Assembly (NCBI GenBank): GCA_039796575.1
Contig: JBDKJP010000016.1
Span: forward strand, 124,001-188,000
Source: UBA668 sp039796575
GTDB taxonomy: Bacteria; Actinomycetota; Acidimicrobiia; Acidimicrobiales; Ilumatobacteraceae
DNA: 64,000 nt
Reading direction: 5' to 3'
Below are positions 1-8,294 of this stretch, one piece after another (the first letter of the stretch is position 1; the number at the start of each line of letters is the position of its first letter). Made by a program: the position numbers and the translations under genes. A model generated the notes under the pieces. It did not search any database and was not told where the DNA came from. It saw only the letters and a program-made list of their open reading frames with translations.

Positions 1-25
1 ATGCGTCCCGGTTTCCGGGACGCAT
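1..25. terminator. Perfect 11-bp hairpin, likely transcription terminator of the btuFCD operon
   Basis: Positions 1-11 and 15-25 are exact reverse complements around a TTT loop. The hairpin lies about 55 bp past the stop of the transporter ATPase gene, where a terminator for that minus-strand operon is expected. The flanking base run on the far side is outside the window, so a U-tract cannot be checked; it may also serve a gene converging from the left. Confidence 0.6.
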
Positions 26-79
26 CACGCCCAGAACGCGATCTGGGACGAACGACGCCCAGAAGCCCACGACCCGATG

Positions 80-859
80 TCAGGGGCGGCCGCGCTTGGG
101 GACGACCACGACGGTGCCGTCGTCCTGCTCGTGCACGCTGACGCTGACGCCGTAGAACTCGCTGAGGATGTCGGGCCGCAGCACGTGGGCGGCGCTGCCG
201 GTGGCCACCACGTGCCCCTGGTGCAGCAGCGACAGCCGATCGGCGTACAGCCCGGCGAGCGTGAGGTCGTGCATCGCCGACACCACGGTGAGGCCGTGCT
301 CGCGACGCAACCGATCCACCAGTTCGAGCGCCTGCTGCTGGTGGCCGATGTCGAGTGCACTGGTCGGCTCGTCGAGCAGCAGGATGGGCGCCTCCTGCGC
401 GATGGCGCGGGCGATGACCAGCCGTTGCCGCTCACCGCCGCTCAGCGTGCCGAGGCGACGGTTGGCGAACTCGCCGAGGTCGAGACGGGCGAGCACGTCG
501 AGCACGAGGGTGCGGTCGTGCTTGGTCTCACTGCCGAAGTAGCCGACGTAGGGGTTGCGGCCGAGCAGCACGTACTCGGCACCGGTCATGTCGTCGGGCA
601 TGAGCGGCGACTGCGGCACGTACGCCACCATCTGCGCACGCCGCTTCGGCGACCGCAGCTCGATGGGTGCGCCGTCGACGGTGATGTTGCCGCGGTACTT
701 CACCAGACCGGCAACGGCACGCAGCACCGACGACTTGCCGGCGCCGTTCGGGCCGATGAGGCACAACCACTCGCCGGGTCGCACCTGTTCGTCGAGCGCG
801 TACACGGCCTCGCGGTCGCCGTAGAGCACGTTCACGCATTCGAACCCGAGCGAGCTCAT
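80..859 (-). CDS. btuD: ABC transporter ATP-binding protein, cobalamin/Fe-siderophore type (BtuD/FecE-like)
   Basis: Cytoplasmic ATPase, 259 aa, energising import of a corrinoid or siderophore through the permease encoded just upstream. Walker A GPNGAGKS is at residues 36-43, the Q-loop glutamine near 83, the signature LSGGE at 139-143 and Walker B ILLLDEP at about 160-165, so all catalytic motifs are intact. Length fits the FecE/BtuD/HmuV family. The ATG start overlaps the permease stop by 4 bp (ATGA), indicating translational coupling. Family alone does not separate B12 from iron-chelate transport; the upstream cobalamin riboswitch and the divergent cob genes argue for B12 or cobinamide. 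Confidence 0.9.
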   Translation of the reverse strand: MSSLGFECVNVLYGDREAVYALDEQVRPGEWLCLIGPNGAGKSSVLRAVAGLVKYRGNITVDGAPIELRSPKRRAQMVAYVPQSPLMPDDMTGAEYVLLGRNPYVGYFGSETKHDRTLVLDVLARLDLGEFANRRLGTLSGGERQRLVIARAIAQEAPILLLDEPTSALDIGHQQQALELVDRLRREHGLTVVSAMHDLTLAGLYADRLSLLHQGHVVATGSAAHVLRPDILSEFYGVSVSVHEQDDGTVVVVPKRGRP

Positions 860-1827
860 GCCGGCACCCGCCGCGAACGCAGCACGAAGATGAACATCGG
901 CGCACCGACGAGTGCGGTGACCACACCGATGGGGGTCTCGCCGCCGTGCTCGATCATCCGCCCGGGGATGTCGGCGAGGATGAGGAACGACGCGCCCACG
1001 AGGATGCTGAGCGGCAGCACCACCCGGTACGACGAGCCGGCCACCAGCCGGACGAGGTGCGGCACCATGATGCCGACGAAGCCGATCAGCCCACTGACGC
1101 TGACCACCGCGGCGGTGCCGAGCGTGGCGGCGATGACCACCACGAGGCGCACGCGGCGCACCTCGCTGCCGAGCGTCATCGCCTCCTCGTCGCCCACGCG
1201 CAGCACGTCGAGCTGACGGCGGTGCACCAGCAGGACGACGGCCGAGATCAGCACGTACGGGGTGACGAGCGTGACGTCGTCCCACGTGGCGGTGCTCACC
1301 CGGCCGCTGATCCAGCTGTACACCTCCTTGATCACGTCGCTGTTGCGCAGCAGGAGGTACTGCTGCACCGCGGTGCCGAGCGCTGCCACGGCCACGCCGG
1401 CGAGCACGAGGCTGAGTCCGCTGCCGCCGAACGACGCGCCGACCACGTACGTGACGAGCACCGCGGCGAGCGCACCGACGAAGGCGGCCAGTGGCAGGGG
1501 GTCCACCGGCCAACCCGACGTGGCGGTGCGCCCGTACGCGAACACCAACGTGGCACCCAGGCCCGCACCCGCGGCCGCCCCCAACAGGTAGGGGTCGACC
1601 AACGGGTTGCGGAACACGCCCTGGTAGCTCGCACCCGACAACGACAGCATCGAGCCCACCACGCCGGCCAGCACCACACGCGGCAGGCGGATGTTCCAGA
1701 TGATGTCCCAGTTGGCGCTGCTGATGGTGCCGGCCGGCCCGACCATCGCGCCGAGCACGACGGCGCCCACGAGGAGCACCACGGCTCCCGCGATCCACCA
1801 CATGCTGACGCGACGTCGGGCGAACAC
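856..1827 (-). CDS. btuC: ABC transporter permease, FecCD/BtuC family
   Basis: Integral membrane permease of 323 aa, the usual size for BtuC/FhuB-type half-transporters with about ten helices. Features include the family-typical stretch LPRVVLAGVVGS near residues 48-59, the GVFRNPLVDPYLLG region and a GLIGFVGIMVPHLVR cytoplasmic loop that contacts the ATPase. The start is GTG at 1827, one base after the upstream stop; an ATG at 1803 is an alternative. It sits between the binding protein and the ATPase in a compact operon under the riboswitch, supporting corrinoid uptake. Confidence 0.9.
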   Translation of the reverse strand: MFARRRVSMWWIAGAVVLLVGAVVLGAMVGPAGTISSANWDIIWNIRLPRVVLAGVVGSMLSLSGASYQGVFRNPLVDPYLLGAAAGAGLGATLVFAYGRTATSGWPVDPLPLAAFVGALAAVLVTYVVGASFGGSGLSLVLAGVAVAALGTAVQQYLLLRNSDVIKEVYSWISGRVSTATWDDVTLVTPYVLISAVVLLVHRRQLDVLRVGDEEAMTLGSEVRRVRLVVVIAATLGTAAVVSVSGLIGFVGIMVPHLVRLVAGSSYRVVLPLSILVGASFLILADIPGRMIEHGGETPIGVVTALVGAPMFIFVLRSRRVPA

Positions 1828-1828
1828 G

Positions 1829-2755
1829 TCAGGCCCCCGCCGGCACCTTGGCGACGGCCGCCGACACGGCCTCGATGAAGTCGACGAGACGCGGGCCCCA
1901 GCGCGACGCGATGTCGTCGTCGAGCCCCACGACGCCGTCGTTCACCACGGCGGCGATGGCCTCCCAACCGGGACGAGCGGCCGCCGTCTCGGGCGACTCG
2001 CCGCAACACTTCGTGTCGGCGAGGAAGATCAGGTCGGGGTTCTGCTGCACGATGTACTCGGCGTTCAGCTGCGGGTAGTCGTTGCCGGGCTGCGCCTCGT
2101 CGGCGATGTTGACGAGACCGAACAGCGCGTACACCTGGCCGATGAAGGTGTTGCTGGTGACGCTGTAGAACGTGTTGTCGAGCTCGTGGTACACCTTCAG
2201 GCCCTCGGCGTTCGGGGCGGCGGCGATGGCGGCGTCGATGTCGGTCTGCATCTGCGACACGAGCTCCGCGGCCTCACCGATGTGGCCGGTGGCGGCGCCG
2301 AGCTGCTCGATCTGGCTGTACACGTCGTCGAAGCTGGCGGCGGCCGGACCGATCCACACGGTGATGCCGAGCGCCTCGAGCTGCTCCTGGATGGTGGGGT
2401 CCTGCATGATGACCAGGTCGGGCTCGAGCGCGGCAATGGCCTCCACGTTGGGCTCGAAGCCCGAGAGGTCGTGCGGCTTGTCGAGCGCCTCGGCCGGGTA
2501 GTCGCTGAACTCGTCGACGGCGAGGATCTGGTCGCCGGCACCGATGGCGAACAGCATCTCCGTGGCCGTCGGCGACAGGCTGACGATCGCGGTCGGCACG
2601 TCGGCGCCGGCCGTGGTCTCGGGTGCCGCGGTGGTCTCGGCCGCGGCCGTGGTGTCGGCACCGGCGGTGGTGTCGGCCGACGATGCGTCGTCGCCGCACG
2701 CGGCCGCCGTGATGAGCAGCGCGGTCAGCGCGGCGATGGACGTGAAACGTTGCAT
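1829..2755 (-). CDS. btuF: Periplasmic/lipid-anchored substrate-binding protein, BtuF-like
   Basis: Extracytoplasmic binding lipoprotein of 308 aa. It has a short hydrophobic signal with lipobox TAAAC (Cys20), then a low-complexity linker rich in Thr, Ala and Glu (about residues 25-50), and then the helical-backbone fold typical of BtuF/FepB (AIVSLSPTATEMLFAIGAG near its start). The ATG at 2755 is chosen because it precedes the signal peptide and has GGAGGA exactly 7 nt upstream (2763-2768). That Shine-Dalgarno lies inside the riboswitch expression platform. The linker resembles those of two other lipoproteins in this window. Confidence 0.9.
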   Translation of the reverse strand: MQRFTSIAALTALLITAAACGDDASSADTTAGADTTAAAETTAAPETTAGADVPTAIVSLSPTATEMLFAIGAGDQILAVDEFSDYPAEALDKPHDLSGFEPNVEAIAALEPDLVIMQDPTIQEQLEALGITVWIGPAAASFDDVYSQIEQLGAATGHIGEAAELVSQMQTDIDAAIAAAPNAEGLKVYHELDNTFYSVTSNTFIGQVYALFGLVNIADEAQPGNDYPQLNAEYIVQQNPDLIFLADTKCCGESPETAAARPGWEAIAAVVNDGVVGLDDDIASRWGPRLVDFIEAVSAAVAKVPAGA

Positions 2756-2762
2756 TGGAAAA

Positions 2763-2807
2763 TCCTCCGCTTTCCGGAGGACTTCCTGGTCCTCCATCCG
2801 GGAGGAC
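2763..2807 (-). promoter_or_regulatory. Riboswitch expression platform: SD sequestor, anti-sequestor and anti-anti-sequestor
   Basis: Four short arms alternate in the RNA: GTCCTCC (2801-2807), GGAGGAC (2789-2795), GTCCTCCG (2775-2782) and CGGAGGA (2763-2769). Arm 1 pairs with 2, arm 3 with 4, or arm 2 with 3 (all 7 bp perfect or nearly so). Arm 4 contains the btuF Shine-Dalgarno GGAGGA and is followed by TTTT, so pairing 3-4 would hide the ribosome site and could also terminate transcription, whereas pairing 2-3 frees it. The pairing logic is visible in the sequence; the ligand-dependent choice is inferred. Confidence 0.8.
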
Positions 2808-2990
2808 AAGTTGGGAACGGGCGGGTGCTCCCGCCGCGCACCGCCCTTGCCTCGAGGGTCTGGTTGTCGCGCATGGAGCCAGGCGACCGGACTCGCCGTG
2901 CTGGACACGGACCACCGTTGCGGGACAGTGCCGGGATCTCACCGGACTTCGCTGGGCACCACACATCCGGCACGGGTTTCGAGCCGGACG
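2763..2990 (-). promoter_or_regulatory. Cobalamin (B12) riboswitch upstream of btuF
   Basis: Read on the minus strand, the leader carries the hallmark blocks of the cobalamin riboswitch in the right order: GGTGCC..AAGTCCGGTG (2941-2960), the conserved GGCACTGTCCCGCAACGG core (2915-2932), and the B12 box AGTCCGGTCGCCTGG (2879-2893). The expression platform follows and runs to the btuF Shine-Dalgarno. It controls the uptake operon by sensing adenosylcobalamin or a related corrinoid. Limits are approximate because the P1 helix was not folded by program. Confidence 0.9.
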
Positions 2991-2995
2991 GGGCA

Positions 2996-3024
2996 ACCGT
3001 AGCAAACCCGTGCGTATGCTCCAA
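2996..3024 (-). promoter_or_regulatory. Possible promoter for the riboswitch-btuFCD transcript
   Basis: Minus strand TTGGAG (3019-3024) and TACGGT (2996-3001) are separated by 17 nt and would start transcription just ahead of the riboswitch. The elements are weak matches to the sigma-70-type consensus and overlap the 5' region of the divergent cobO gene, so this is a tentative call. Confidence 0.3.
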
Positions 3025-3030
3025 CCGATC

Positions 3031-3606
3031 ATGAGCACCGACGACCAGCAACCCCTCACCGACGATCCCCGCCCCTCCGGCGGCCGTCAGGCCGACTCCC
3101 TCGTGCTGGTCAACACCGGCAACGGCAAGGGCAAGAGCTCGGCTGCCTTCGGCGTCATGATCCGTGCCCTCGCCCGCGACTGGAAGGTCGCCGTGCTGCA
3201 GTTCGTGAAGAGCGGCGACTGGAAGGTGGGCGAGGAGAAGATCGGTCGCTCGCTCGGCGTGGAGTGGCACTCGCTCGGCGGCGGCTTCACCTGGGACTCC
3301 GACGACCTCCAGCACGACATCGATCTCGCCCGCGCCGCGTGGGCCACGGCGTCGCAGGTGCTCGCCGCCGGCGAGCACGAGCTCATCATCCTCGACGAGC
3401 TCACCTACCTGTGCACGTGGGGCTGGATCTCCACCGCCGACGTGGCCGAGGCCATTCGCAACCGGCCGCGCCACGTGAACGTCATCGTCACCGGCCGCGA
3501 CTGCCCGCAGGAGATCATCGACCTCGCCGACACGGTCACCGAGATGCGTCACGTGAAGCACGCGTACGACAACGGCATCCTCGCCAAGCGGGGCATCGAC
3601 TACTGA
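3031..3606 (+). CDS. cobO: Corrinoid adenosyltransferase CobO/BtuR family
   Basis: Transfers the 5'-deoxyadenosyl group of ATP to Co(I) corrinoids, the adenosylation step of B12 synthesis and cobinamide salvage; cytosolic. The 191-aa protein has the unusual P-loop GNGKGKSS at residues 30-37 typical of the CobA/CobO/BtuR family, followed by AAFGVMIRA, and the conserved ELIILDEL block. ATG 3031 was chosen because the family begins about 25 residues before the P-loop; open frame upstream runs into riboswitch sequence. First gene of cobO-cobU-cobT-cobS. It diverges from btuF, and the promoter must overlap the riboswitch DNA. Confidence 0.92.
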   Translation: MSTDDQQPLTDDPRPSGGRQADSLVLVNTGNGKGKSSAAFGVMIRALARDWKVAVLQFVKSGDWKVGEEKIGRSLGVEWHSLGGGFTWDSDDLQHDIDLARAAWATASQVLAAGEHELIILDELTYLCTWGWISTADVAEAIRNRPRHVNVIVTGRDCPQEIIDLADTVTEMRHVKHAYDNGILAKRGIDY

Positions 3607-4136
3607 TGCGCACGCTGCTCCTCGGCGGCGCACGCAGCGGCAAGAGCACCCTCGCGGTGCAGATGGGTGAGCGGCAGTCGGCCCCGGTCACGTTCGTCGC
3701 CACTGCGGAGCCGTTCGACGACGATCTCCGCGAGCGCGTCGAACGGCATCGCCTCGAACGGCCTCCGCACTGGACCACCGTCGAGTGCCCGGTGCAGTTG
3801 CACGAGGCCGTCGACGCAGCGCCGGCCGATCACTTCGTGATCGTCGACTGCCTCACCGTGTGGCTCGGCAACCTGTTCGCCCACCTCCCCTCCGCCGGTG
3901 CACGCACCGATGCCGCGGCCGCGCTCTGCGATGCACTCCGACGGCGCGACGGCGACATCGTCGTGGTGAGCAACGAGGTCGGCATGGGCGTGCACCCTGA
4001 GACCGCGATGGGTCGCGACTACCGTGACGAGCTCGGGCGGCTGAACCAGTCGGTGGCCGCCCTCGCCGACACCACGCTGCTGCTGGTGGCCGGGCGAGCA
4101 CTCCGACTGACCGACCCGAGGGAGCTGTTGGGATGA
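3606..4136 (+). CDS. cobU: Adenosylcobinamide kinase / adenosylcobinamide-phosphate guanylyltransferase
   Basis: Bifunctional enzyme that phosphorylates adenosylcobinamide and then attaches GMP to give AdoCbi-GDP. The 176-aa protein starts with the P-loop GGARSGKS (residues 7-14). His48 in the RVERHRLERP context matches the guanylylated histidine of Salmonella CobU. VDCLTVWLGN and VSNEVGMGVHPE are further family signatures. The start codon shares one base with the cobO stop (TGATG). No sign of truncation. Confidence 0.93.
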   Translation: MRTLLLGGARSGKSTLAVQMGERQSAPVTFVATAEPFDDDLRERVERHRLERPPHWTTVECPVQLHEAVDAAPADHFVIVDCLTVWLGNLFAHLPSAGARTDAAAALCDALRRRDGDIVVVSNEVGMGVHPETAMGRDYRDELGRLNQSVAALADTTLLLVAGRALRLTDPRELLG

Positions 4137-5119
4137 ACTGGTTGCAGTCGACGTTGGCCGAGCTGGCCACGCCCGACGTGGTCGCCGGCGACGCCGTGCG
4201 GGCACGCGCCGCCGACATACTCCGTCCCGCCGGGGCGCTGGCACGCCTCGACGACCTGGCTGCCTGGGTGGCCGAGTGGCAGGGCACGGCCGCACCCGCG
4301 GTGCGCAAGCCGGCGGCGCTCATCTTCGCTGCCGACCACGGCGTCGCCGCCGCCGGCGTGAGCAACTACCCCGCCGACGTCACCGGCGCGATGCTGGCGG
4401 CCTACCGAGCCGGCAAGAGCACGGTATCGGCGTTCGCGGCCGCGGCCGGTGCCACGGTCGACGCCGTCGACGTCGGTGTCGGTCGCCCGACCGGCGACAT
4501 CCGCGCCGAGGCAGCCCTCAGCCACGAGCGGTTCCAGGACTGCATCCGCGCCGGACGCGACGCGGTCGACGCGCTCGACGCCGACCTGCTGGTGCTCGGC
4601 GAGATGGGCATCGGCAACACCACCGCCGCCGCCGCGGTCACCGCGGCGCTCCTCGGCGGTGACGCCACCGAATGGGTGGGCCGAGGCACCGGCGTCGACG
4701 ACGCAGGGTTGGGCCGCAAGCAGGACGCGGTCATCGCCGCGACGCAACGCATCGCGTCGGTCACCGACCCGCTCGAGGTGCTGCGCCAGGTGGGCGGGGC
4801 CGAGCTCGTCGCCATCGCCGCCGCCGTCGTCGCGGCGCGCCAGCGTCGACTCCCGGTGCTGCTCGACGGCTACGTCGTCACGTCGGCGGTGCTGCCGCTG
4901 CACGTGACGGCGCCCGACGCACTGGCGCACTGCCAGGTCGGCCACTGCTCGGCCGAGCCCGGCCACCGCCGCCTGCTGCGCGTGCTCGGCAAGGAGCCGT
5001 TGCTCGACCTCGGCATGCGCCTCGGCGAGGGCAGCGGCGCCATGGCCGCGGTGCCGCTCGTGCGGATGGCCTGTGCCGGGATCACCGACGTGCCGACGTT
5101 CGGCGAGTGGTTCGGCTGA
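4133..5119 (+). CDS. cobT: Nicotinate-nucleotide-dimethylbenzimidazole phosphoribosyltransferase
   Basis: Makes alpha-ribazole phosphate from nicotinate mononucleotide and a lower-ligand base, providing the nucleotide-loop half of cobalamin. The 328-aa length is normal. Recognisable blocks are LIFAADHGVAAAGVSNYP, GEMGIGNTTAAAA and VGRGTGVDD, and near the C-terminus RLGEGSGAMAA, where Glu299 corresponds to the catalytic glutamate of Salmonella CobT. It overlaps cobU by 4 bp (ATGA). Confidence 0.94.
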   Translation: MNWLQSTLAELATPDVVAGDAVRARAADILRPAGALARLDDLAAWVAEWQGTAAPAVRKPAALIFAADHGVAAAGVSNYPADVTGAMLAAYRAGKSTVSAFAAAAGATVDAVDVGVGRPTGDIRAEAALSHERFQDCIRAGRDAVDALDADLLVLGEMGIGNTTAAAAVTAALLGGDATEWVGRGTGVDDAGLGRKQDAVIAATQRIASVTDPLEVLRQVGGAELVAIAAAVVAARQRRLPVLLDGYVVTSAVLPLHVTAPDALAHCQVGHCSAEPGHRRLLRVLGKEPLLDLGMRLGEGSGAMAAVPLVRMACAGITDVPTFGEWFG

Positions 5120-5123
5120 TCCG

Positions 5124-5852
5124 ATGGGGTTGCTCGCCGCGCTGCAGTTCCTGACGCGCGTGCCCATCCGCCTGCGCCGCGAACCGAAGCTCGACGCCAT
5201 CGTGGCGTGGTTCCCGCTCGCGGGCGCGCTCATCGGCGCCGCGGTCGGCGGCGCTGCGGCCGGGGCGTGGCACGTGGTGCCGCCATTGGTCGCGGGCGCC
5301 ATCGGCATCACGGTCGGGCTGCTCGTCACCGGCGCGTTCCACGAGGACGGCCTCGGCGACATCGCCGATGCGTTCGGTGGTGGCTGGACCGTCGAGCGTC
5401 GGCTCGAGATCCTGAAGGACTCGCGCCACGGCACCTACGGCGTCGCGGCCATCTGCGCGTCGATCGTGCTGCGCGTGGTGGCACTCGGCTCGCTGCCCGG
5501 GCCGTGGGCCATGTTCACCGGTGCCGTCGCCGCGCACACGATGGGTCGGGTCGCGGCCGTGGGCATGGCCGGCACGATGCGGCTCGCCACGCACTCGGGC
5601 CTCGGCGCCGACTACGGCCGCGGCACCACGCGCGCCCGTGCCGCGGTGAGCGTGCTCGTCGGTGTCGCACTCACCGCCGTCGTCGTCGGCTGGTGGGCCG
5701 CACCGCTCGCCGCCGCCGCGCTGGTGGCGGTGGTGGCCACGGGCACGCTGGCACGCCGCAAGATCGGCGGCATCAGCGGCGACGTGCTGGGCGCCACCGA
5801 GCAGGTGGCCGAGATCCTCTGTCTCGTGGTGCTCACCGCGCAGACGGTGTAG
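5124..5852 (+). CDS. cobS: Adenosylcobinamide-GDP ribazoletransferase (cobalamin synthase)
   Basis: Membrane enzyme joining AdoCbi-GDP to alpha-ribazole (phosphate), the last assembly step of B12. The 242-aa product has multiple hydrophobic helices and the diagnostic aspartate-rich block HEDGLGDIADAFGGG at about residues 73-87. ATG 5124, 4 bp after cobT, is chosen because it precedes the family-typical LLAALQFLTRVP. The last 20 bp overlap the convergent aminotransferase gene (5833-5852). With cobO, cobU and cobT it forms a complete cobinamide-to-cobalamin salvage set; no corrin-ring genes are in the window. Confidence 0.93.
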   Translation: MGLLAALQFLTRVPIRLRREPKLDAIVAWFPLAGALIGAAVGGAAAGAWHVVPPLVAGAIGITVGLLVTGAFHEDGLGDIADAFGGGWTVERRLEILKDSRHGTYGVAAICASIVLRVVALGSLPGPWAMFTGAVAAHTMGRVAAVGMAGTMRLATHSGLGADYGRGTTRARAAVSVLVGVALTAVVVGWWAAPLAAAALVAVVATGTLARRKIGGISGDVLGATEQVAEILCLVVLTAQTV

Positions 5853-7008
5853 CCATCGTCTGCACGATCTCGCGCAGCACGTGCGACGAGGTCGCGAAGT
5901 TCAGCCGCGTGTGACCCACACCGAGGTCGCCGAACTCCGGCCCCTCGTTCAGCTGCACGCCGCGCGCCGCGAACTCGCGCGACGGGTCGTCGCCGAAGCC
6001 GAGCGCACGGCAGTCGAGCCACCCGAGGTACGTGGCCGCCGGCGGCATGTACACCACCTGCGGCAGGTGCTCGGCGAGCAGCTCGCCGGCCAGCATGCGC
6101 ATGCGGTCGAGATGGGTGAGCACCGCGTCGAGCCATTCGTCGCCCTGGGTCCATGCCACGCGCGCCGCCTCGGCGCCGAACATGTTCGCCTCGCCGTACA
6201 GGTGGTCGGGCATCCCGAGGATCTCCTCGCGCAACGCTGCGGGGCCGATGTGCATGATCGCGTAACGCAACCCCGCGAGGTTGAACGCCTTCGACGCGGC
6301 ATGGATGGTGACGGTGCGATCGGGTGCGAACAGCGCCATCGGGCGGTGTCGTCGCGGCGCGTACGTGAGGTCGGCGTGGATCTCGTCGCTGATGATGAGC
6401 AGGTCGTGCCGCTCGGCGATGTCGACCAGCCGGCGCAGCTCGTCGTCGTCGAACACGTGCCCCGTCGGGTTCTGCGGGTGGCACAGCAGCAGCACCTTCG
6501 CCGGTTGCTCGCGCAACGTCGCGTCGAGCCCGTCGTAGTCGAACTCCCACCCCGTGCCCGAGCTGGTTGTGCGATGCCCCACGACCGGCACCAGCCGACG
6601 GTGGCTCTCGTTCACGCTGCGCAGGAACGGCGGGTACGACGGCACCAGCACCACGACGCCGTCGCCCGGCTGGGTGTGGTGCTGCAGCACGATCTGGATG
6701 CCCTGCGTGACGTCGTTCAGCTCGCGGGTCTCCTCCACCGGGAACGACCAGCCGTATCGATCGGCGCAGCGCGCCACCCACGCGTCGCGGGCCGGCGACG
6801 GGTCGGGCAGGTGATCGGAGTAGCCGAGGTCGCCACCGTCGACGAGCGCACGCAACGCGTCGGTCACCACGGGCGGCGGACGGAAGTCCATGTCGGCCAC
6901 CCACGCGGCGAGGTCGCCGGGATGGCGCGCCCACTTCGCGCCCGGCTTGGCCTTCAGCCAGTCGAGCGAGAGCAAGTCGAAACCGAAGGGATCGTGTTGG
7001 TCGGCCAC
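5833..7008 (-). CDS. MalY/PatB-type PLP-dependent aminotransferase or cystathionine beta-lyase
   Basis: Fold-type I PLP enzyme of 391 aa. It has VADMDFRPPPVV (about 38-48), the N-terminal signature of MalY/PatB C-S lyases, plus HPQNPTGHVF (178-186), SDEIHADL (207-214) and the PLP lysine in HAASKAFNLAG (Lys240). MalY-type enzymes usually cleave cystathionine or cysteine S-conjugates, but transaminases with this fold exist, so the substrate is not assigned. The start is GTG at 7008. The 3' end overlaps cobS by 20 bp tail to tail; the next minus-strand gene upstream is a second aminotransferase. Confidence 0.85.
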   Translation of the reverse strand: MADQHDPFGFDLLSLDWLKAKPGAKWARHPGDLAAWVADMDFRPPPVVTDALRALVDGGDLGYSDHLPDPSPARDAWVARCADRYGWSFPVEETRELNDVTQGIQIVLQHHTQPGDGVVVLVPSYPPFLRSVNESHRRLVPVVGHRTTSSGTGWEFDYDGLDATLREQPAKVLLLCHPQNPTGHVFDDDELRRLVDIAERHDLLIISDEIHADLTYAPRRHRPMALFAPDRTVTIHAASKAFNLAGLRYAIMHIGPAALREEILGMPDHLYGEANMFGAEAARVAWTQGDEWLDAVLTHLDRMRMLAGELLAEHLPQVVYMPPAATYLGWLDCRALGFGDDPSREFAARGVQLNEGPEFGDLGVGHTRLNFATSSHVLREIVQTMATPSAR

Positions 7009-7031
7009 GGGGCCGACGTTACGCCGTGGCG

Positions 7032-8231
7032 TCAGGCGGTGACCCACTGGTGGATGCGGCGGATGCCTTCCTCCATGTCGGCGTCGGCCATCGCGAAGCT
7101 GAACCGCGCGTACCCGGGGGTGCCGAACGCCTCGCCCGGCACGAACGCCACCTTCGCCTCGCCGAGGATGGCGTCGGCCAGCTCGAGCGTGCTGTTCGAG
7201 ACGGTGCCGTTGGGGCCGAGCGGCTTGCCGAGCAGCGCCTTCACGTTGGGGTAGCAGTAGAACGCGCCCTGCGGCTCGATGGCCGACACGCCAGGGATGT
7301 CGTTGAGCATGCGGTGCATGGTGAGGGCGCGGCGCTGGAACGCCTCGCGCATCATGGCCACGGCCGACAGGTCGCCGCTGACGGCTTCGAGCGCCGCCAC
7401 CTGCGCCACGTTGGTGACGTTGGAGGTGCTGTGCGACTGGAAGTTGACGGCGGCCTTCATGATGTCGGCCGGCCCGATCATCCAGCCGACACGCCACCCG
7501 GTCATCGCGTAGGTCTTCGCCACGCCGTTGACGATGACGCACTGCTTCGCCAGTTCGGGCACCACGGTGGGCATGCTCACGAAGCGGTGGTCGCCGTACA
7601 CGAGGTGCTCGTAGATCTCGTCGGTGAGCACCCACACGCCCTTCTCCACGGCCCAGCGGCCGATGGCCTCGACTTCCTCGGGCGAGTAGATGGCGCCCGA
7701 GGGGTTGTCGGGGCTGACGAACAGCAGCACCTTGGTGCGCGGGGTGAGCGCGGCGTCGAGCTGCTCGACGGTGACCTTGAAGCCGTTGGTCTCGTCGGTC
7801 TGCACCACCACCGGCACACCGCCCGCGAGCGTGATGGCCTCGGGATAGGTGGTCCAGTACGGAGCCGGGCAGATGACCTCGTCGCCCGGGTCGCACAGCG
7901 CGGCGAACGCGGTGAACACCGCGTGCTTGCCGCCGTTGGTGACGAGCACCTGGCTGGCCTGGCACTCGAACCCGCTGTCGCGCAGGGTCTTCGCGGCGAT
8001 GGCCTCGCGCAGCGCCGGCAGACCGGCCGCCGGGGAGTACTTGTGCATCTTCGGGTCGCTGCACGCACGCACGGCGGCCTCGACGATGTTCGCGGGCGTC
8101 GGGAAGTCGGGCTCACCCGCACCGAAGCCGATGACGTTCTCGCCCTTCGCCTGGAGGGCCTTGGCCTTCGCGTCGACGGCGAGCGTGGCGGATTCGGCGA
8201 TGGCGGCGAGACGTGCAGAGGTGCGGTTCAC
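7032..8231 (-). CDS. Aspartate aminotransferase family, class I (AspC/AatA-like)
   Basis: PLP aminotransferase of 399 aa, most likely aspartate:2-oxoglutarate transamination in the cytoplasm. Visible motifs: VIGFGAGEPDFPTP (33-46), YSPAAGLPALREA, SPDNPSGAIY (173-182; a Ser variant of NPTG), TDEIYEHLVY and the PLP-binding NGVAKTYAMTGWRVGW with Lys239. Length and motifs fit the Thermus/Rhizobium Ib subgroup, some of which also use prephenate. The start is GTG 8231, in the 63-bp gap divergent from serC. Confidence 0.88.
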   Translation of the reverse strand: MNRTSARLAAIAESATLAVDAKAKALQAKGENVIGFGAGEPDFPTPANIVEAAVRACSDPKMHKYSPAAGLPALREAIAAKTLRDSGFECQASQVLVTNGGKHAVFTAFAALCDPGDEVICPAPYWTTYPEAITLAGGVPVVVQTDETNGFKVTVEQLDAALTPRTKVLLFVSPDNPSGAIYSPEEVEAIGRWAVEKGVWVLTDEIYEHLVYGDHRFVSMPTVVPELAKQCVIVNGVAKTYAMTGWRVGWMIGPADIMKAAVNFQSHSTSNVTNVAQVAALEAVSGDLSAVAMMREAFQRRALTMHRMLNDIPGVSAIEPQGAFYCYPNVKALLGKPLGPNGTVSNSTLELADAILGEAKVAFVPGEAFGTPGYARFSFAMADADMEEGIRRIHQWVTA

Positions 8232-8294
8232 GGGTCGAAATGCTATCGGTTGCGCGTTTCGTGAGCCTGCGGGTTTCGGCGCGAGACTGTCCAC

